The translations under genes and the position numbers were made by a program. 40,245 bases of DNA from Desulfuromonas sp. (GTDB lineage Bacteria > Desulfobacterota > Desulfuromonadia > Desulfuromonadales > Geopsychrobacteraceae). This document shows positions 30,768 through 39,132 of this stretch, in pieces. Numbering within the stretch: position 1 is the first letter of the stretch; each line of letters starts with the position of its first letter. The stretch spans positions 1-40,245 of the forward strand of contig PKUG01000028.1 of NCBI GenBank assembly GCA_002869665.1, read 5' to 3'. The notes beneath the pieces were generated by a model, which had not been told where the DNA came from, ran no database searches, and saw only the letters and a list, made by a program, of their open reading frames with translations.

Positions 30768-31714
30768 CAACGATCCTGATCCCTGGGAAGCGGCGAAAGA
30801 ACTGATCGCTGCTGCTGAAGCCGCAGGCGATCATTACGGAAGCGATTAAGTTTCTTAGGCCGTCGATACCCACAACCATCTCGATCAAGCAGAAAATCGA
30901 TGATTCCTGTGGCATGATCAAGGCCGACCCGACTGAGCTGAACCAGGTGGTCATGAACCTGTGTGCCAATGCCTATCAGGCCATGGAAGAGTGCGGCGGA
31001 ACCCTGACGATCAGCCTGGAGCATGTCGAACTGACGGACGATTTTCTCGTCGATGAACCGACGCTCAATTCCGGGCCGTTCGTGCGGCTGACCGTCAGCG
31101 ACACCGGGCCGGGAATGGATGCGGCGACCCTGGAGCAGATTTTCAACCCCTACTACACGACCAAGACGGTCGGCAAGGGGACCGGGCTGGGGTTGTCCGT
31201 TGTGCATGGCATTGTGAAAAATCATGGCGTGGTGATTCGTGTTGCAAGCGCACCGGGAAAGGGGGCGACGTTCCGGGTTTATATTCCCGAGTTGGAGTAT
31301 ATCTCCCAAGAACAGGCGGTTGCCGACCCAGCGCTTCATCTGGGGCATGAACGCATCCTGTTTGTTGATGATGAATGGCTGCTCGCCGACATGGGGAAGC
31401 AGCTGCTCGAAAGCCTGGGCTACAGGGTCACGGCCGTGACGAGCAGCCTTGAGGCGCTCGATCAATTCAGGTCGCGACCGGATTATTTCGATCTGGTTAT
31501 CACGGATCAGACTATGCCGGTGATGACCGGAACCGACCTGGCAATGGAGATTCTGTCAACACGCCCGGACATACCGATCATTCTCGGTACGGGTTACAGT
31601 CGCTCCATTTCCCGCGAGAAGGCTCTGGCCATGGGGATCAGGGAATTCATGATGAAGCCTATGGAAAGGGCAAGTATCGCCGAAATGATCCGCAGGGTGT
31701 TGGATGGAGGGTAA
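30768..31714 (+). pseudogene. Truncated hybrid histidine kinase (HATPase plus C-terminal receiver; sensor and most of the HisKA domain missing)
   Basis: In-frame reading ...GKRRKN-TGA-SLLLKPQAIITEAIKFLRPSIPTTISIKQKIDDSCGMIKADPTELNQVVMNLCANAYQAMEE...; then HERILFVDDEWLLADMGKQLL receiver. Confidence 0.75.
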
Positions 31715-31922
31715 TGGGGGCTTCTGGAAGAATTAAAGGTACAGCAGTCCGAGAGATGAGGTTGTTATCGTCAATTTCGTAGACTTCCAAAACTTCGTTG
31801 AGCATTGACGTCACATTGACAGCTTCCTCGTCAGGGATATTAGCGACAAGGTTTGAGTCGATTTTGACGACCCGTACCCATGAACCTACGGTTACTCTGT
31901 TTCCGTTTTTATCTGTAATCAT
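31659..31922 (-). CDS. Small hypothetical protein, 3' end overlapping the kinase remnant
   Basis: MITDKNGNRVTVGSWVRVVKIDSNLVANIPDEEAVNVTSMLNEVLEVYEIDDN; likely genuine N-terminus. Confidence 0.6.
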   Translation of the reverse strand: MITDKNGNRVTVGSWVRVVKIDSNLVANIPDEEAVNVTSMLNEVLEVYEIDDNNLISRTAVPLILPEAPITLHPTPCGSFRRYLPFP

Positions 31923-32129
31923 TTAGGCCTGTTTTTCAACCTTTTGTTATGTTTGGGTCGGATCAGACCAACCCTATCTCTCGTTCTTTGATGGATGTTC
32001 GGTCATTGACTTGTCGAGCACCCACGCGCCTTTAAGTTGTAGATCAGCCGCGTTGATGTTGAATACGAATGCCAGGGCAAATATACATATGAGAGTGGTG
32101 TGTTTTGTCAGTAGCATGTTCTCTGCTGA

Positions 32130-32519
32130 TCAGGGCCAGGTTTTCGAGAAATCCAACGCCGGGTCCACCTTTAGTTTCTCTCGCATCTCATGGAACTTCG
32201 CCTTACTTAGAGGGCCTGAAACGCTTTCCGAAGGGTCCGCATATTTGCTGTCTTTATTGATCTCTAAAATGTAGTAATAATCTTTCGTTGCAATGTTTTG
32301 ACGAACGATGATGTGGACTTTGTCCCAGCCGATGCCGACAACCCCGTCATTGACCCTTCCTGCCCCATTTCCGTTCCCAAGGTCGTAATAAAGGCTTCTG
32401 TTGCCAGGGGTGTCGATTGTCGCGACATAGTAATTGTCTGAAACCTTATAGCTCTGATGAAGGTTCGTATGGCACCCGAGTAATAATGTGATTGCTATAA
32501 AGGTGAGTAGTTTATTCAT
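32130..32519 (-). CDS. Hypothetical lipoprotein
   Basis: MNKLLTFIAITLLLGCHTNLHQSYKVSDNYYVATIDTPG; lipobox LLGC. Confidence 0.7.
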   Translation of the reverse strand: MNKLLTFIAITLLLGCHTNLHQSYKVSDNYYVATIDTPGNRSLYYDLGNGNGAGRVNDGVVGIGWDKVHIIVRQNIATKDYYYILEINKDSKYADPSESVSGPLSKAKFHEMREKLKVDPALDFSKTWP

Positions 32520-32940
32520 ATCTCAATGTCAGAAGTTTGGGAGGTTGCATTGCTCGGTTTCCGTCGCCAGAAACCATATGGTGTCCCCTGAACACCAATA
32601 TGGAACATATTAGAATCGTTAAAAAATATATTGAAATAATGATCCAGTAAAATTTAGGATTTTCGGACATTTTAACTCGTTGAGGCATGCCGCTGAAAAT
32701 TGTTTCTTTTTCAATAAGGCCAAGGGCTAGCTTGATTAGTGAAAATGGAATTAACGACAAAATGAAAATTGAAATAGATAAATTAGGCTTAGTGTTTTGA
32801 ATTCTGAATGAAATTACTAACATTGATACTGAAATAAAAAATCCTACCCATTCAGATATTCTGAAATATTTTTCTCTTCTACGATCCATATACTTTAGGA
32901 AATGGTAAGTAATCTGTTCTTGCTCAATTTCAGTCAGCAA
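32512..32940 (-). CDS. Hypothetical membrane protein
   Basis: 142 aa with TM-like segments; overlaps the start of the lipoprotein ORF. Confidence 0.55.
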   Translation of the reverse strand: MLTEIEQEQITYHFLKYMDRRREKYFRISEWVGFFISVSMLVISFRIQNTKPNLSISIFILSLIPFSLIKLALGLIEKETIFSGMPQRVKMSENPKFYWIIISIYFLTILICSILVFRGHHMVSGDGNRAMQPPKLLTLRYE

Positions 32941-33118
32941 TCATAGGCCGTTCGGCCTAATCCGACTTCTCCGAAAAAAGAAAAATCCACCTTCGTTACG
33001 AAAGGTGGATTGATGAATCTGAAACCTGCCCCCCTGCAACGATCCCAGATACCTGCACAAATTGTTTGTCGACAATCTAGCTCATGGCCTGGTGAGTGTC
33101 AAAAGGAAAGGTTTTCGA
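32913..33118. repeat. ~205-bp direct repeat, copy 1
   Basis: CAATCATAGGCCGTTCGGCCTAA...GAAAAATCCACCTTCGTTACGAAAGGTGGATTGATGAATCTGAAACCTGCCCCCCTGCAACGAT...; copy 2 at 36573-36787. Confidence 0.88.
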
Positions 33119-33180
33119 GGTCTTCTTGGTGGTTAAGTTGGTCCAACTCTGCTGAAGTTACCTGAAACTGTAGGTGCGAG

Positions 33181-33399
33181 TCACTTTGATGTTTCTGAGT
33201 GCTGTTGTTCGCGTTCTTCAACAAGTCGCTGTTTGAGTAATTGACAGATCAGTAATGGTTTTCCATCCAGCAATCGATACATCCGATAGCCACAATTGCC
33301 GTAGCCGCTGCAGGCTCGACATCTTAAATCCTTTATGTCAAACCCCTCAAGATCTTCTAGTTTGAGCTCGAAGTCTTTTCCATATTTTTTTGTGGCCAT
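33181..33399 (-). CDS. Small Cys-containing hypothetical protein (72 aa)
   Basis: LRCRACSGYGNCGYRMYRLLDGKPLLICQLLKQRLVEE. Confidence 0.65.
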   Translation of the reverse strand: MATKKYGKDFELKLEDLEGFDIKDLRCRACSGYGNCGYRMYRLLDGKPLLICQLLKQRLVEEREQQHSETSK

Positions 33400-33489
33400 G
33401 GGTTTAGTCCTCCTGAGTGTACGAAGCCGGGTGTTATAAAAATGTTGCGCGGCTTGCTGTTGCGGTCTGCCGCGATCCTGTTCTCGCTC

Positions 33490-34344
33490 TCAGCCGTCGA
33501 TCCCATCGCGCGAGTCCCGCAGCTCGTTTGGCGGCACGATGACCTCGAGTCCGAGTTCCCGCACCGCAGCGAGCGTGCGCGTGGGAACCGTGATGTTCTC
33601 GAAGCAGGCGCAGTACTCCATGGCCTCCATCAGGGTCAAGGCGTGCAGCAGGTCGAGCATTGTGTCCACATCGGGCACAGCGGGCAGGTAAAGGGCGGGG
33701 ATCTCATGTGCTGCCGCCTTCTGAATGTAGGCGGGAAGCACGGTCAGGCCATCGGGATTGTAGAAGACACCGGTGTGATCGATGCGGGTGTCTTTGGTCC
33801 AGCCAACCAGTGAGACCCCCATCTGCTGATCTGGAGAGAGCACGATGCCTCCCCCCTCGATCCCGCACAGTCGTTGCAGTTTCTCAAAGCCTTCGCTGAC
33901 AACGAACTTCTCCAGGGTGGGCATATCGGCGCCATACGACAGGATCGTGGAGTATCCGCGTTCAAAGACCTGCTCAAAGGCATGGTTGTAGTGTTCATCA
34001 AAGCTCGCGCCGCTATCGCTGATGACCGTGAACTCCCTCGGCCATGGTCCGGCGTCCGCAAGAACCTGCTCCATCACAGCGATATTCTCTGCGGGGGTTG
34101 TCGAAATATAGATATCGTAAATGTCCTCTAGGTCGCCGGGCCGTCTCGCGGCGGCTTGTTTCGCTTCGAGGTCGGCAAGCGCGTCGCAGGTGATCTGCAG
34201 CAGGTCAAGAAGCATGCACTTGTAGAGCGAGGCGGCGATCTCCGGGGTGTACCACCCGTCCTTGAGGGTGCTCAGCCGAGTTTTCACGAGGCCGGGCACG
34301 GGTGGCTTACTGAACAGGAGAATGGCGTTGCGGCGTATGGTCAT
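33490..34344 (-). CDS. DUF2064 / glycosyltransferase-A-like family protein
   Basis: AILLFSKPPVPGLVKTRLSTLKDGWYTPEIAASLYKCMLLD; GADMPTLEKFVVSEGFEKL. Confidence 0.82.
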   Translation of the reverse strand: MTIRRNAILLFSKPPVPGLVKTRLSTLKDGWYTPEIAASLYKCMLLDLLQITCDALADLEAKQAAARRPGDLEDIYDIYISTTPAENIAVMEQVLADAGPWPREFTVISDSGASFDEHYNHAFEQVFERGYSTILSYGADMPTLEKFVVSEGFEKLQRLCGIEGGGIVLSPDQQMGVSLVGWTKDTRIDHTGVFYNPDGLTVLPAYIQKAAAHEIPALYLPAVPDVDTMLDLLHALTLMEAMEYCACFENITVPTRTLAAVRELGLEVIVPPNELRDSRDGIDG

Positions 34345-34654
34345 GACTGGCGTTCCACAGCTTTCGGTTAGAGTCGGGTGTTGCCGCGCACTGGGTCCGC
34401 ATGAGCTGGCTCAGGATCAGAGCCGACAGTGTGTGCGCTCCTGGCTGGTAAAAAAAGCAGAAACAATGCCAATAAATCTTGAGCGTAAATATAGAGATGC
34501 GAACAAAGGTTTGTTTTTATCGAACGAAAGTGATTGTTTTTATTGTTTTTTTTTCTTGCGGGAGTTGGGAAGGCTTTTCGATGGCAGTCTCAAAACAAAA
34601 AAACAATGAGACAGCGGTATCAAACTGAGAATTCACTTTCAAAATGACGCACTG

Positions 34655-34730
34655 TATTCAGGGGGTACCATACTAAGCTAAGGCGAGATCAGGGTCCGTA
34701 GTGAATTAAGTATAGTGTCCTCCGAACTCG
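34655..34730. repeat. MITE/REP-like palindromic element, degenerate copy A
   Basis: TATTCAGGGGGTACCATACTAAGCTAAGGCGAGATCAGGGTCCGTAGTGAATTAAGTATAGTGTCCTCCGAACTCG. Confidence 0.75.
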
Positions 34731-34856
34731 TCGGTAGGAAAAGTCGTTTGGCCATTGTAGTGAAGCTATTTACCGTGCGAGTTTACTTTATCAGATCTAC
34801 TAGAAGTAGACCTGCCACAGACAACCAAAAGGAGACGAAAAGAAATATGCTGAATA

Positions 34857-35084
34857 TTAAATTTTGATTCCAGGCCCCATCTTTCCATGTGAAGAACGAT
34901 AGGCCTCTAAATATGTCAAAGGAAGATCTATAATTGAAAGTCTAGGTAATATGTTCTTTTCTAGCTTAATATTATTTTTCTTTATGAATTTTATCATCAT
35001 GAAATATGAGCAAGAAAATGACAAAATTATTAAAAAAAATATAAATAAATTATCATATTGATAGCTTTTTGATTTGATTTTCAT
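34857..35084 (-). CDS. Small hypothetical membrane protein (75 aa)
   Basis: YDNLFIFFLIILSFSCSYFMMIKF TM; overlaps the end of the 167-aa ORF. Confidence 0.45.
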   Translation of the reverse strand: MKIKSKSYQYDNLFIFFLIILSFSCSYFMMIKFIKKNNIKLEKNILPRLSIIDLPLTYLEAYRSSHGKMGPGIKI

Positions 35085-35556
35085 TCCACCTGCACACTTT
35101 AAACGTATTTGCTTTAGGAAATGAATTTCTTAAAAAATCAATTTCACAAGAGTGCGTTGTATAGCCTCCGCCTAATGCTTTTTCATTGAGGTTTGCTGCA
35201 TAGGAGCAAATATAGCCGCTCATATATTTATCAAGGGTGTTCGATAGGGCTGATATTAAATCAGGGATATTGTCTTGGGCTTCATGCTCAGGGAAATGCA
35301 AGTGCCCCATTTCAATCCCTAGTAAAATCTCCTCGTTCTCTGTCGAGATCGTAATGCGTCTTTCTGGGTTGATCCGGTGACGAATTTTAATCTCTATGAA
35401 ATCATCTTTCGATTGTATTGTTAATTGTTTCGGAGAAACAGATTGCCTATCGCAAATAATCTTTACAACTTCAATGCACTTAATGTTCAGTTCATTTTGC
35501 ATAAGATTCAACGGTTCCTGGCAAGCTCGACATAAAAGATCAAAGTGATACGGCAT
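35053..35556 (-). CDS. Orphan hypothetical protein (167 aa)
   Basis: MPYHFDLLCRACQEPLNLMQNELNIKCIEVVKIICDRQ...; immunity-protein-like size and context only. Confidence 0.55.
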   Translation of the reverse strand: MPYHFDLLCRACQEPLNLMQNELNIKCIEVVKIICDRQSVSPKQLTIQSKDDFIEIKIRHRINPERRITISTENEEILLGIEMGHLHFPEHEAQDNIPDLISALSNTLDKYMSGYICSYAANLNEKALGGGYTTHSCEIDFLRNSFPKANTFKVCRWNENQIKKLSI

Positions 35557-35635
35557 GTTTTTGAGTGCTCAATTCCATTTGCATCCCTTTGGATGCTAAA
35601 GCTAGCGCCACTCTATTTTGTTTCTTACAATACTT

Positions 35636-35917
35636 CTATCTATTGAGTAAGTAGGCAATTATCCCAATTGCCGCAACAACGATACCTATTCCTGTAATCG
35701 TGCAAACTGTGTCTGACTTGTCACCAAAATGATCTTTTGGGTACTTTCCAAACGAAATGGTTTTTAAAAATATTCTTCCAGCCCAGTAGCAGAGAAATTC
35801 GAAAACCACTTCAATAAAAAGCCTGAAGAAAAATCTGCCTACGATTCTAAAAACGCCCTCTGTAATTTCTTCAATTGGCATTGATAATAATTTCCCCTGG
35901 TTATCGTCTGAAATCAC
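35636..35917 (-). CDS. Small hypothetical membrane protein (93 aa)
   Basis: MPIEEITEGVFRIVGRFFFRLFIEVVFEFLCYWAGRIFLKTISFGKYPKDHFGDKSDTVCTITGIGIVVAAIGIIAYLLNR. Confidence 0.65.
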   Translation of the reverse strand: MISDDNQGKLLSMPIEEITEGVFRIVGRFFFRLFIEVVFEFLCYWAGRIFLKTISFGKYPKDHFGDKSDTVCTITGIGIVVAAIGIIAYLLNR

Positions 35918-35965
35918 CGGGCGGCGACAAACTTTTTAGTTTGCTTTGTTTGGGGCGGATCGGGG

Positions 35966-36040
35966 TATTCGGGGGACACCATACTTAACTAGGGCAAGAT
36001 CAAGGTCAGCAATGAATTAAGTGTGGTGTCCCCCGAACTC
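35966..36040. repeat. MITE/REP-like palindromic element, copy B
   Basis: TATTCGGGGGACACCATACTTAACT...AATGAATTAAGTGTGGTGTCCCCCGAACTC; terminal inverted repeats; 13-bp tandem GTCCCCCGAACTC at 36028-36053. Confidence 0.82.
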
Positions 36041-36075
36041 GTCCCCCGAACTCTCCGTTAGTGGGTAACTTCGCG

Positions 36076-36098
36076 AGCTAACGGTAAAGTTAGCTGTT
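36076..36098. repeat. Cassette-flanking repeat, left
   Basis: AGCTAACGGTAAAGTTAGCTGTT; resembles 36460-36484; also a perfect 7-bp hairpin AGCTAAC/GTTAGCT. Confidence 0.6.
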
Positions 36099-36444
36099 AT
36101 TCATTGAAGCTGCCTTCGTTATAGAAATATGCTGTTCCGTATGGATTGATCCAAACACCACCGCATGATTTGGCAAGTGCACGGGTTACCTTCTCAAGAA
36201 ACATGTATCCTTCAGCGTCAGCGCCAATTGGTTCAAGGGTGATGTAATATGCTTTTGATGCCTTTGGGAATTTTTCTAGAATTGAACTTCCCGGTTCTTC
36301 ATCTTCCCCTGGTACAACAAGCACTTGCCAATTTTCTTTTTCATATGCACGTTCAGATTTATATTCCTGCCAGCAGGAGGGCTCAGGCAAAACATTAGGA
36401 AGTGAGATTTCTCCGTCACACCATACAGTAAGATCCATGCTCAT
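36097..36444 (-). CDS. Orphan hypothetical protein (115 aa; start could be 36438)
   Basis: MSMDLTVWCDGEISLPNVLPEPSCWQEYKSERAYEKENWQVLVVPGEDEEPGSSILEKFPKASKAYYITLEPIGADAEGYMFLEKVTRALAKSCGGVWINPYG. Confidence 0.7.
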   Translation of the reverse strand: MSMDLTVWCDGEISLPNVLPEPSCWQEYKSERAYEKENWQVLVVPGEDEEPGSSILEKFPKASKAYYITLEPIGADAEGYMFLEKVTRALAKSCGGVWINPYGTAYFYNEGSFNE

Positions 36445-36459
36445 TTTTCATTCCTTGAC

Positions 36460-36484
36460 AGCTAACGACGGTAAATAGGCTGTT
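36460..36484. repeat. Cassette-flanking repeat, right
   Basis: AGCTAACGACGGTAAATAGGCTGTT. Confidence 0.6.
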
Positions 36485-36572
36485 CTTGCGTAAAGCTGCA
36501 AACAACGACAAGGTTTGTCGGCCTATGAAATTTTCAATAGGAAAAGCTAATATTTCTATTTTCTTGGGCTTT

Positions 36573-36787
36573 TTCTGTTCCTGTACAATGCCAGTCGGCA
36601 ATCATAGGCCGTTCGGCCTAAACCAACCCCACCGAAAAAAGAAAAATCCACCTTCGGTACGAAAGGTGGATTGATGAATCTGAAACCTGCCCCCCCCCCT
36701 GCAACGATTCCCAGATACCTGTACAAATTGTTTGTCGATAATCTAGCTCAGGATGCTGGGAGTGTCAAAAGAAAGGATTTTCAAGTT
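36573..36787. repeat. ~205-bp direct repeat, copy 2
   Basis: See copy 1 at 32913-33118; includes C10 tract versus C6 in copy 1. Confidence 0.88.
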
Positions 36788-36930
36788 TTCTGCTGTTTCA
36801 AGGGGGCGATCGGTGATAGGAGTCGGCGGCTCTGGGAATTCTTCAATACCTCTTCCTGCATCTTGTCGAACAACCTGTGATCTTCTATATTCACAGCCTG
36901 AATGTAACCTGAACTGCGGGAGCGGAAATT

Positions 36931-37149
36931 ATGGATATCGACCTCAAACGGCTGGGCACTTTGATCACACAGCAGACCTATAAAATTGAAAAGGCTGTTT
37001 CCGGGACCGGTTACCTGCCCAGGACGGTGATCGGTGTCGGGACCTTTCTGCTCGACAATGAAGGCGATTATGATCTGCTTACGGCGAAGCAGCAGGTCAC
37101 TTTTGAACGGTTTTTGCTGCCATTGCTGGAAGCCGGCGCAGATGACTGA
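36931..37149 (+). CDS. Small hypothetical protein (72 aa)
   Basis: MDIDLKRLGTLITQQTYKIEKAVSGTGYLPRTVIGVGTFLLDNEGDYDLLTAKQQVTFERFLLPLLEAGADD; GGAGCGG upstream; overlaps the next CDS. Confidence 0.7.
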   Translation: MDIDLKRLGTLITQQTYKIEKAVSGTGYLPRTVIGVGTFLLDNEGDYDLLTAKQQVTFERFLLPLLEAGADD

Positions 37150-37567
37150 AGAAGGGCAATATATTGCTCTGGATTTGTTGCTTTGCCGGGAGTGTGGCGG
37201 GCGCTGTTGCCAGGGGAGCCCGGGGGTCTGGGTCGATCCCGAGCGTTTTTTTGCCCTGTTTTTCGCGGGGGAGCAGCTTACGCTGGAGCAATTGCGCGAA
37301 CGTTTGCCCGGCTTGGGGATGGTTCTCTGGGAAAAATCGGGGGTGCCGATTCCGGCACCGCGATCATTGTCAACCGGATGTGCTTTTCTCGGGGAAAACG
37401 GCTGCCGTTTCCCGGTGGCAGAACGCCCCTGCCAATGCCTGGCGCTGATCCCCGACAAGGCAACTCTTGATCTTGAGACGGGTTGCGCATGCCGATTGCC
37501 CGCCGAGTTCAGCCGTGAGACCGGTCAGCAACGCTGGCAGGACTATTGGCGGGAGGTTGATCGCTGA
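37142..37567 (+). CDS. YkgJ-like Cys-cluster protein
   Basis: LLCRECGGRCCQGSPGVWVDPERFFAL...STGCAFLGENGCRFPVAERPCQCLALIP. Confidence 0.75.
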   Translation: MTEEGQYIALDLLLCRECGGRCCQGSPGVWVDPERFFALFFAGEQLTLEQLRERLPGLGMVLWEKSGVPIPAPRSLSTGCAFLGENGCRFPVAERPCQCLALIPDKATLDLETGCACRLPAEFSRETGQQRWQDYWREVDR

Positions 37568-37573
37568 TCCTCC

Positions 37574-37921
37574 TCAGCGCCTCGCCAGGCTGGTGACAAG
37601 ATCGACCTCGCCATGGCGCCCGAGTGTCTGTAGGGCCTCAATGGCAGTCTCCACGTATTCTTTGCTGTCGCCCGTCAGGTAGGCGACAACAAACGCCGCC
37701 AGATCTGCCCGGGCCGCTGCATGCTGTTCCGCCAACGTCCTCTTCTTCCCCGCCTGCAGCCACAGCGCTTCCGAGCGTTTCTGGTGCGCGGATCGCGCTT
37801 CACTCAGCAGTTCCATCTTCATCGCCAAAGACTGATTGCCGGCAGATTTAAAAACCTCCACAAGGTCCTCAGAGAAATCCTGCTGGATAATTTCCGCCAG
37901 CCGTAACAGCTTATTTTTCAC
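37574..37921 (-). CDS. Hypothetical protein, GTG start
   Basis: AGGAGG RBS before GTG at 37921; VKNKLLRLAEIIQQDFSEDLVEVFKSAGNQSLAMKMELLSEARSAHQ. Confidence 0.65.
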   Translation of the reverse strand: MKNKLLRLAEIIQQDFSEDLVEVFKSAGNQSLAMKMELLSEARSAHQKRSEALWLQAGKKRTLAEQHAAARADLAAFVVAYLTGDSKEYVETAIEALQTLGRHGEVDLVTSLARR

Positions 37922-37934
37922 CCGGCCTCCTGAT

Positions 37935-38297
37935 TCATTCTGTTTTTGCGAGCGCCGCCACCTGATTCTGGGCGCAGACGAGCAAGGCACGTTTTTCGCT
38001 GACCGTCAATTTCTTGATGGCTACCTCCCTCCGGCTGGCGCTGCTGCGGTCGTGACCGGGCTCCAGATAAACAATCCGGAGCGGCGCACGGCCACGGAAA
38101 TATTTGGCCCCACGCCCGCTGGCATGCTGGGCAAACCGGCGCTGAACATCGGTGCTGATGCCGGTATAAAGGGAACCGTCCGAGCACAGGAGAATATAAA
38201 CCTGCCAATGCATGCTCTGCCCTTCTGTCAGCACTGACGGTTCTGTATCTGCTTGCATATCCATACCACCGCAACTACACTCCGCCAATCGGCCCAA
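37935..38297 (-). CDS. GIY-YIG nuclease-like protein (UPF0213/YhbQ-type)
   Basis: HWQVYILLCSDGSLYTGISTDVQRRFAQHASGRGAKYFRGRAPLRIVYLEPGHDRSSASRREVAIKKLT. Start uncertain. Confidence 0.85.
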   Translation of the reverse strand: MGRLAECSCGGMDMQADTEPSVLTEGQSMHWQVYILLCSDGSLYTGISTDVQRRFAQHASGRGAKYFRGRAPLRIVYLEPGHDRSSASRREVAIKKLTVSEKRALLVCAQNQVAALAKTE

Positions 38298-38429
38298 CCG
38301 TTTGGTGTAGGGATGCTATCTCTACCATGAGTGACCGACAAGTTAAAGTGCGCGGTCGGCGGGTCAGACAACGAAAAAGCACGACGGGAAGATAACCAGC
38401 CCCCGGCCCGGACGCTAAAGGACAAATAA

Positions 38430-38975
38430 ATGGCCCTCAGTTCCACGATTTTCAAAGCCAATGTGCAGATCTCCGACATGGACCGCAATTACTATGCTGA
38501 GCATCTGCTGACCCTGGCGCGCCACCCCTCGGAAACCGATGAACGGATGATGGTGCGGTTGCTCGCATTTGTACTGCATGCTGACGACCGGCTGAGCTTC
38601 ACCAAGGGGTTATGCGCCGACGAAGAACCGGATCTCTGGCAGATGAGCTTAACAAATGAGATCGCGTTGTGGATCGATGTCGGCCTGCCGGATGAGCGGC
38701 GACTGCGCAAAGCCTGCGGTCGGGCCAGGCAGGTTTATTTATACAGCTACGGCGGTCGCGCAGCTGATCTCTGGTGGCAACGAAACGTGGATAAGCTGAA
38801 ACGCCTCGACAATCTCAGCGTTTTTGAACTGCCCGAGGCGGCCTGCAAGGAACTGACCGGGCTGGTGCAGCGCAGCATGCAGTTGCAGTGTACCATCCAG
38901 GATGGCGAGGTCTGGCTGACGAATGGCGTAGCGACCTGCAGCCTTGTTCCATTACAACGGAAAATGCAGAACTGA
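38430..38975 (+). CDS. YaeQ-family protein
   Basis: MALSSTIFKANVQISDMDRNYYAEHLLTLARHPSETDERMMVRLLAFVLHADDRLSFTKGLCADEEPDLW. Confidence 0.92.
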   Translation: MALSSTIFKANVQISDMDRNYYAEHLLTLARHPSETDERMMVRLLAFVLHADDRLSFTKGLCADEEPDLWQMSLTNEIALWIDVGLPDERRLRKACGRARQVYLYSYGGRAADLWWQRNVDKLKRLDNLSVFELPEAACKELTGLVQRSMQLQCTIQDGEVWLTNGVATCSLVPLQRKMQN

Positions 38976-39066
38976 TGTCCCGGGGGAGAGTGTCTGAATA
39001 TCTTTGGTGGTCAGGCAAATATCCTGAGCCGCTGTCCGCCCCTTTTGCTCGTCATGCATGACAAAG

Positions 39067-39095
39067 AATGGCCCTTCCGGAATGGAAGGGCCATT
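39067..39095. terminator. Terminator hairpin
   Basis: AATGGCCCTTCC-GGAAT-GGAAGGGCCATT. Confidence 0.75.
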
Positions 39096-39132
39096 TGTGT
39101 TTTTGCTGGACGCGCACTCTGATGTGTCGATC

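Noticed and set aside
36050-36100. Integron attC site
   Set aside because: Hairpins and gene layout are suggestive, but GTTAGCT does not fit GTTRRRY and no integrase is in the window; kept only as a cassette-like finding.
36671-36880. 69-aa ORF in repeat copy 2
   Set aside because: Frame depends on the poly-C length and differs in copy 1; treated as a possible decayed ORF rather than a gene.
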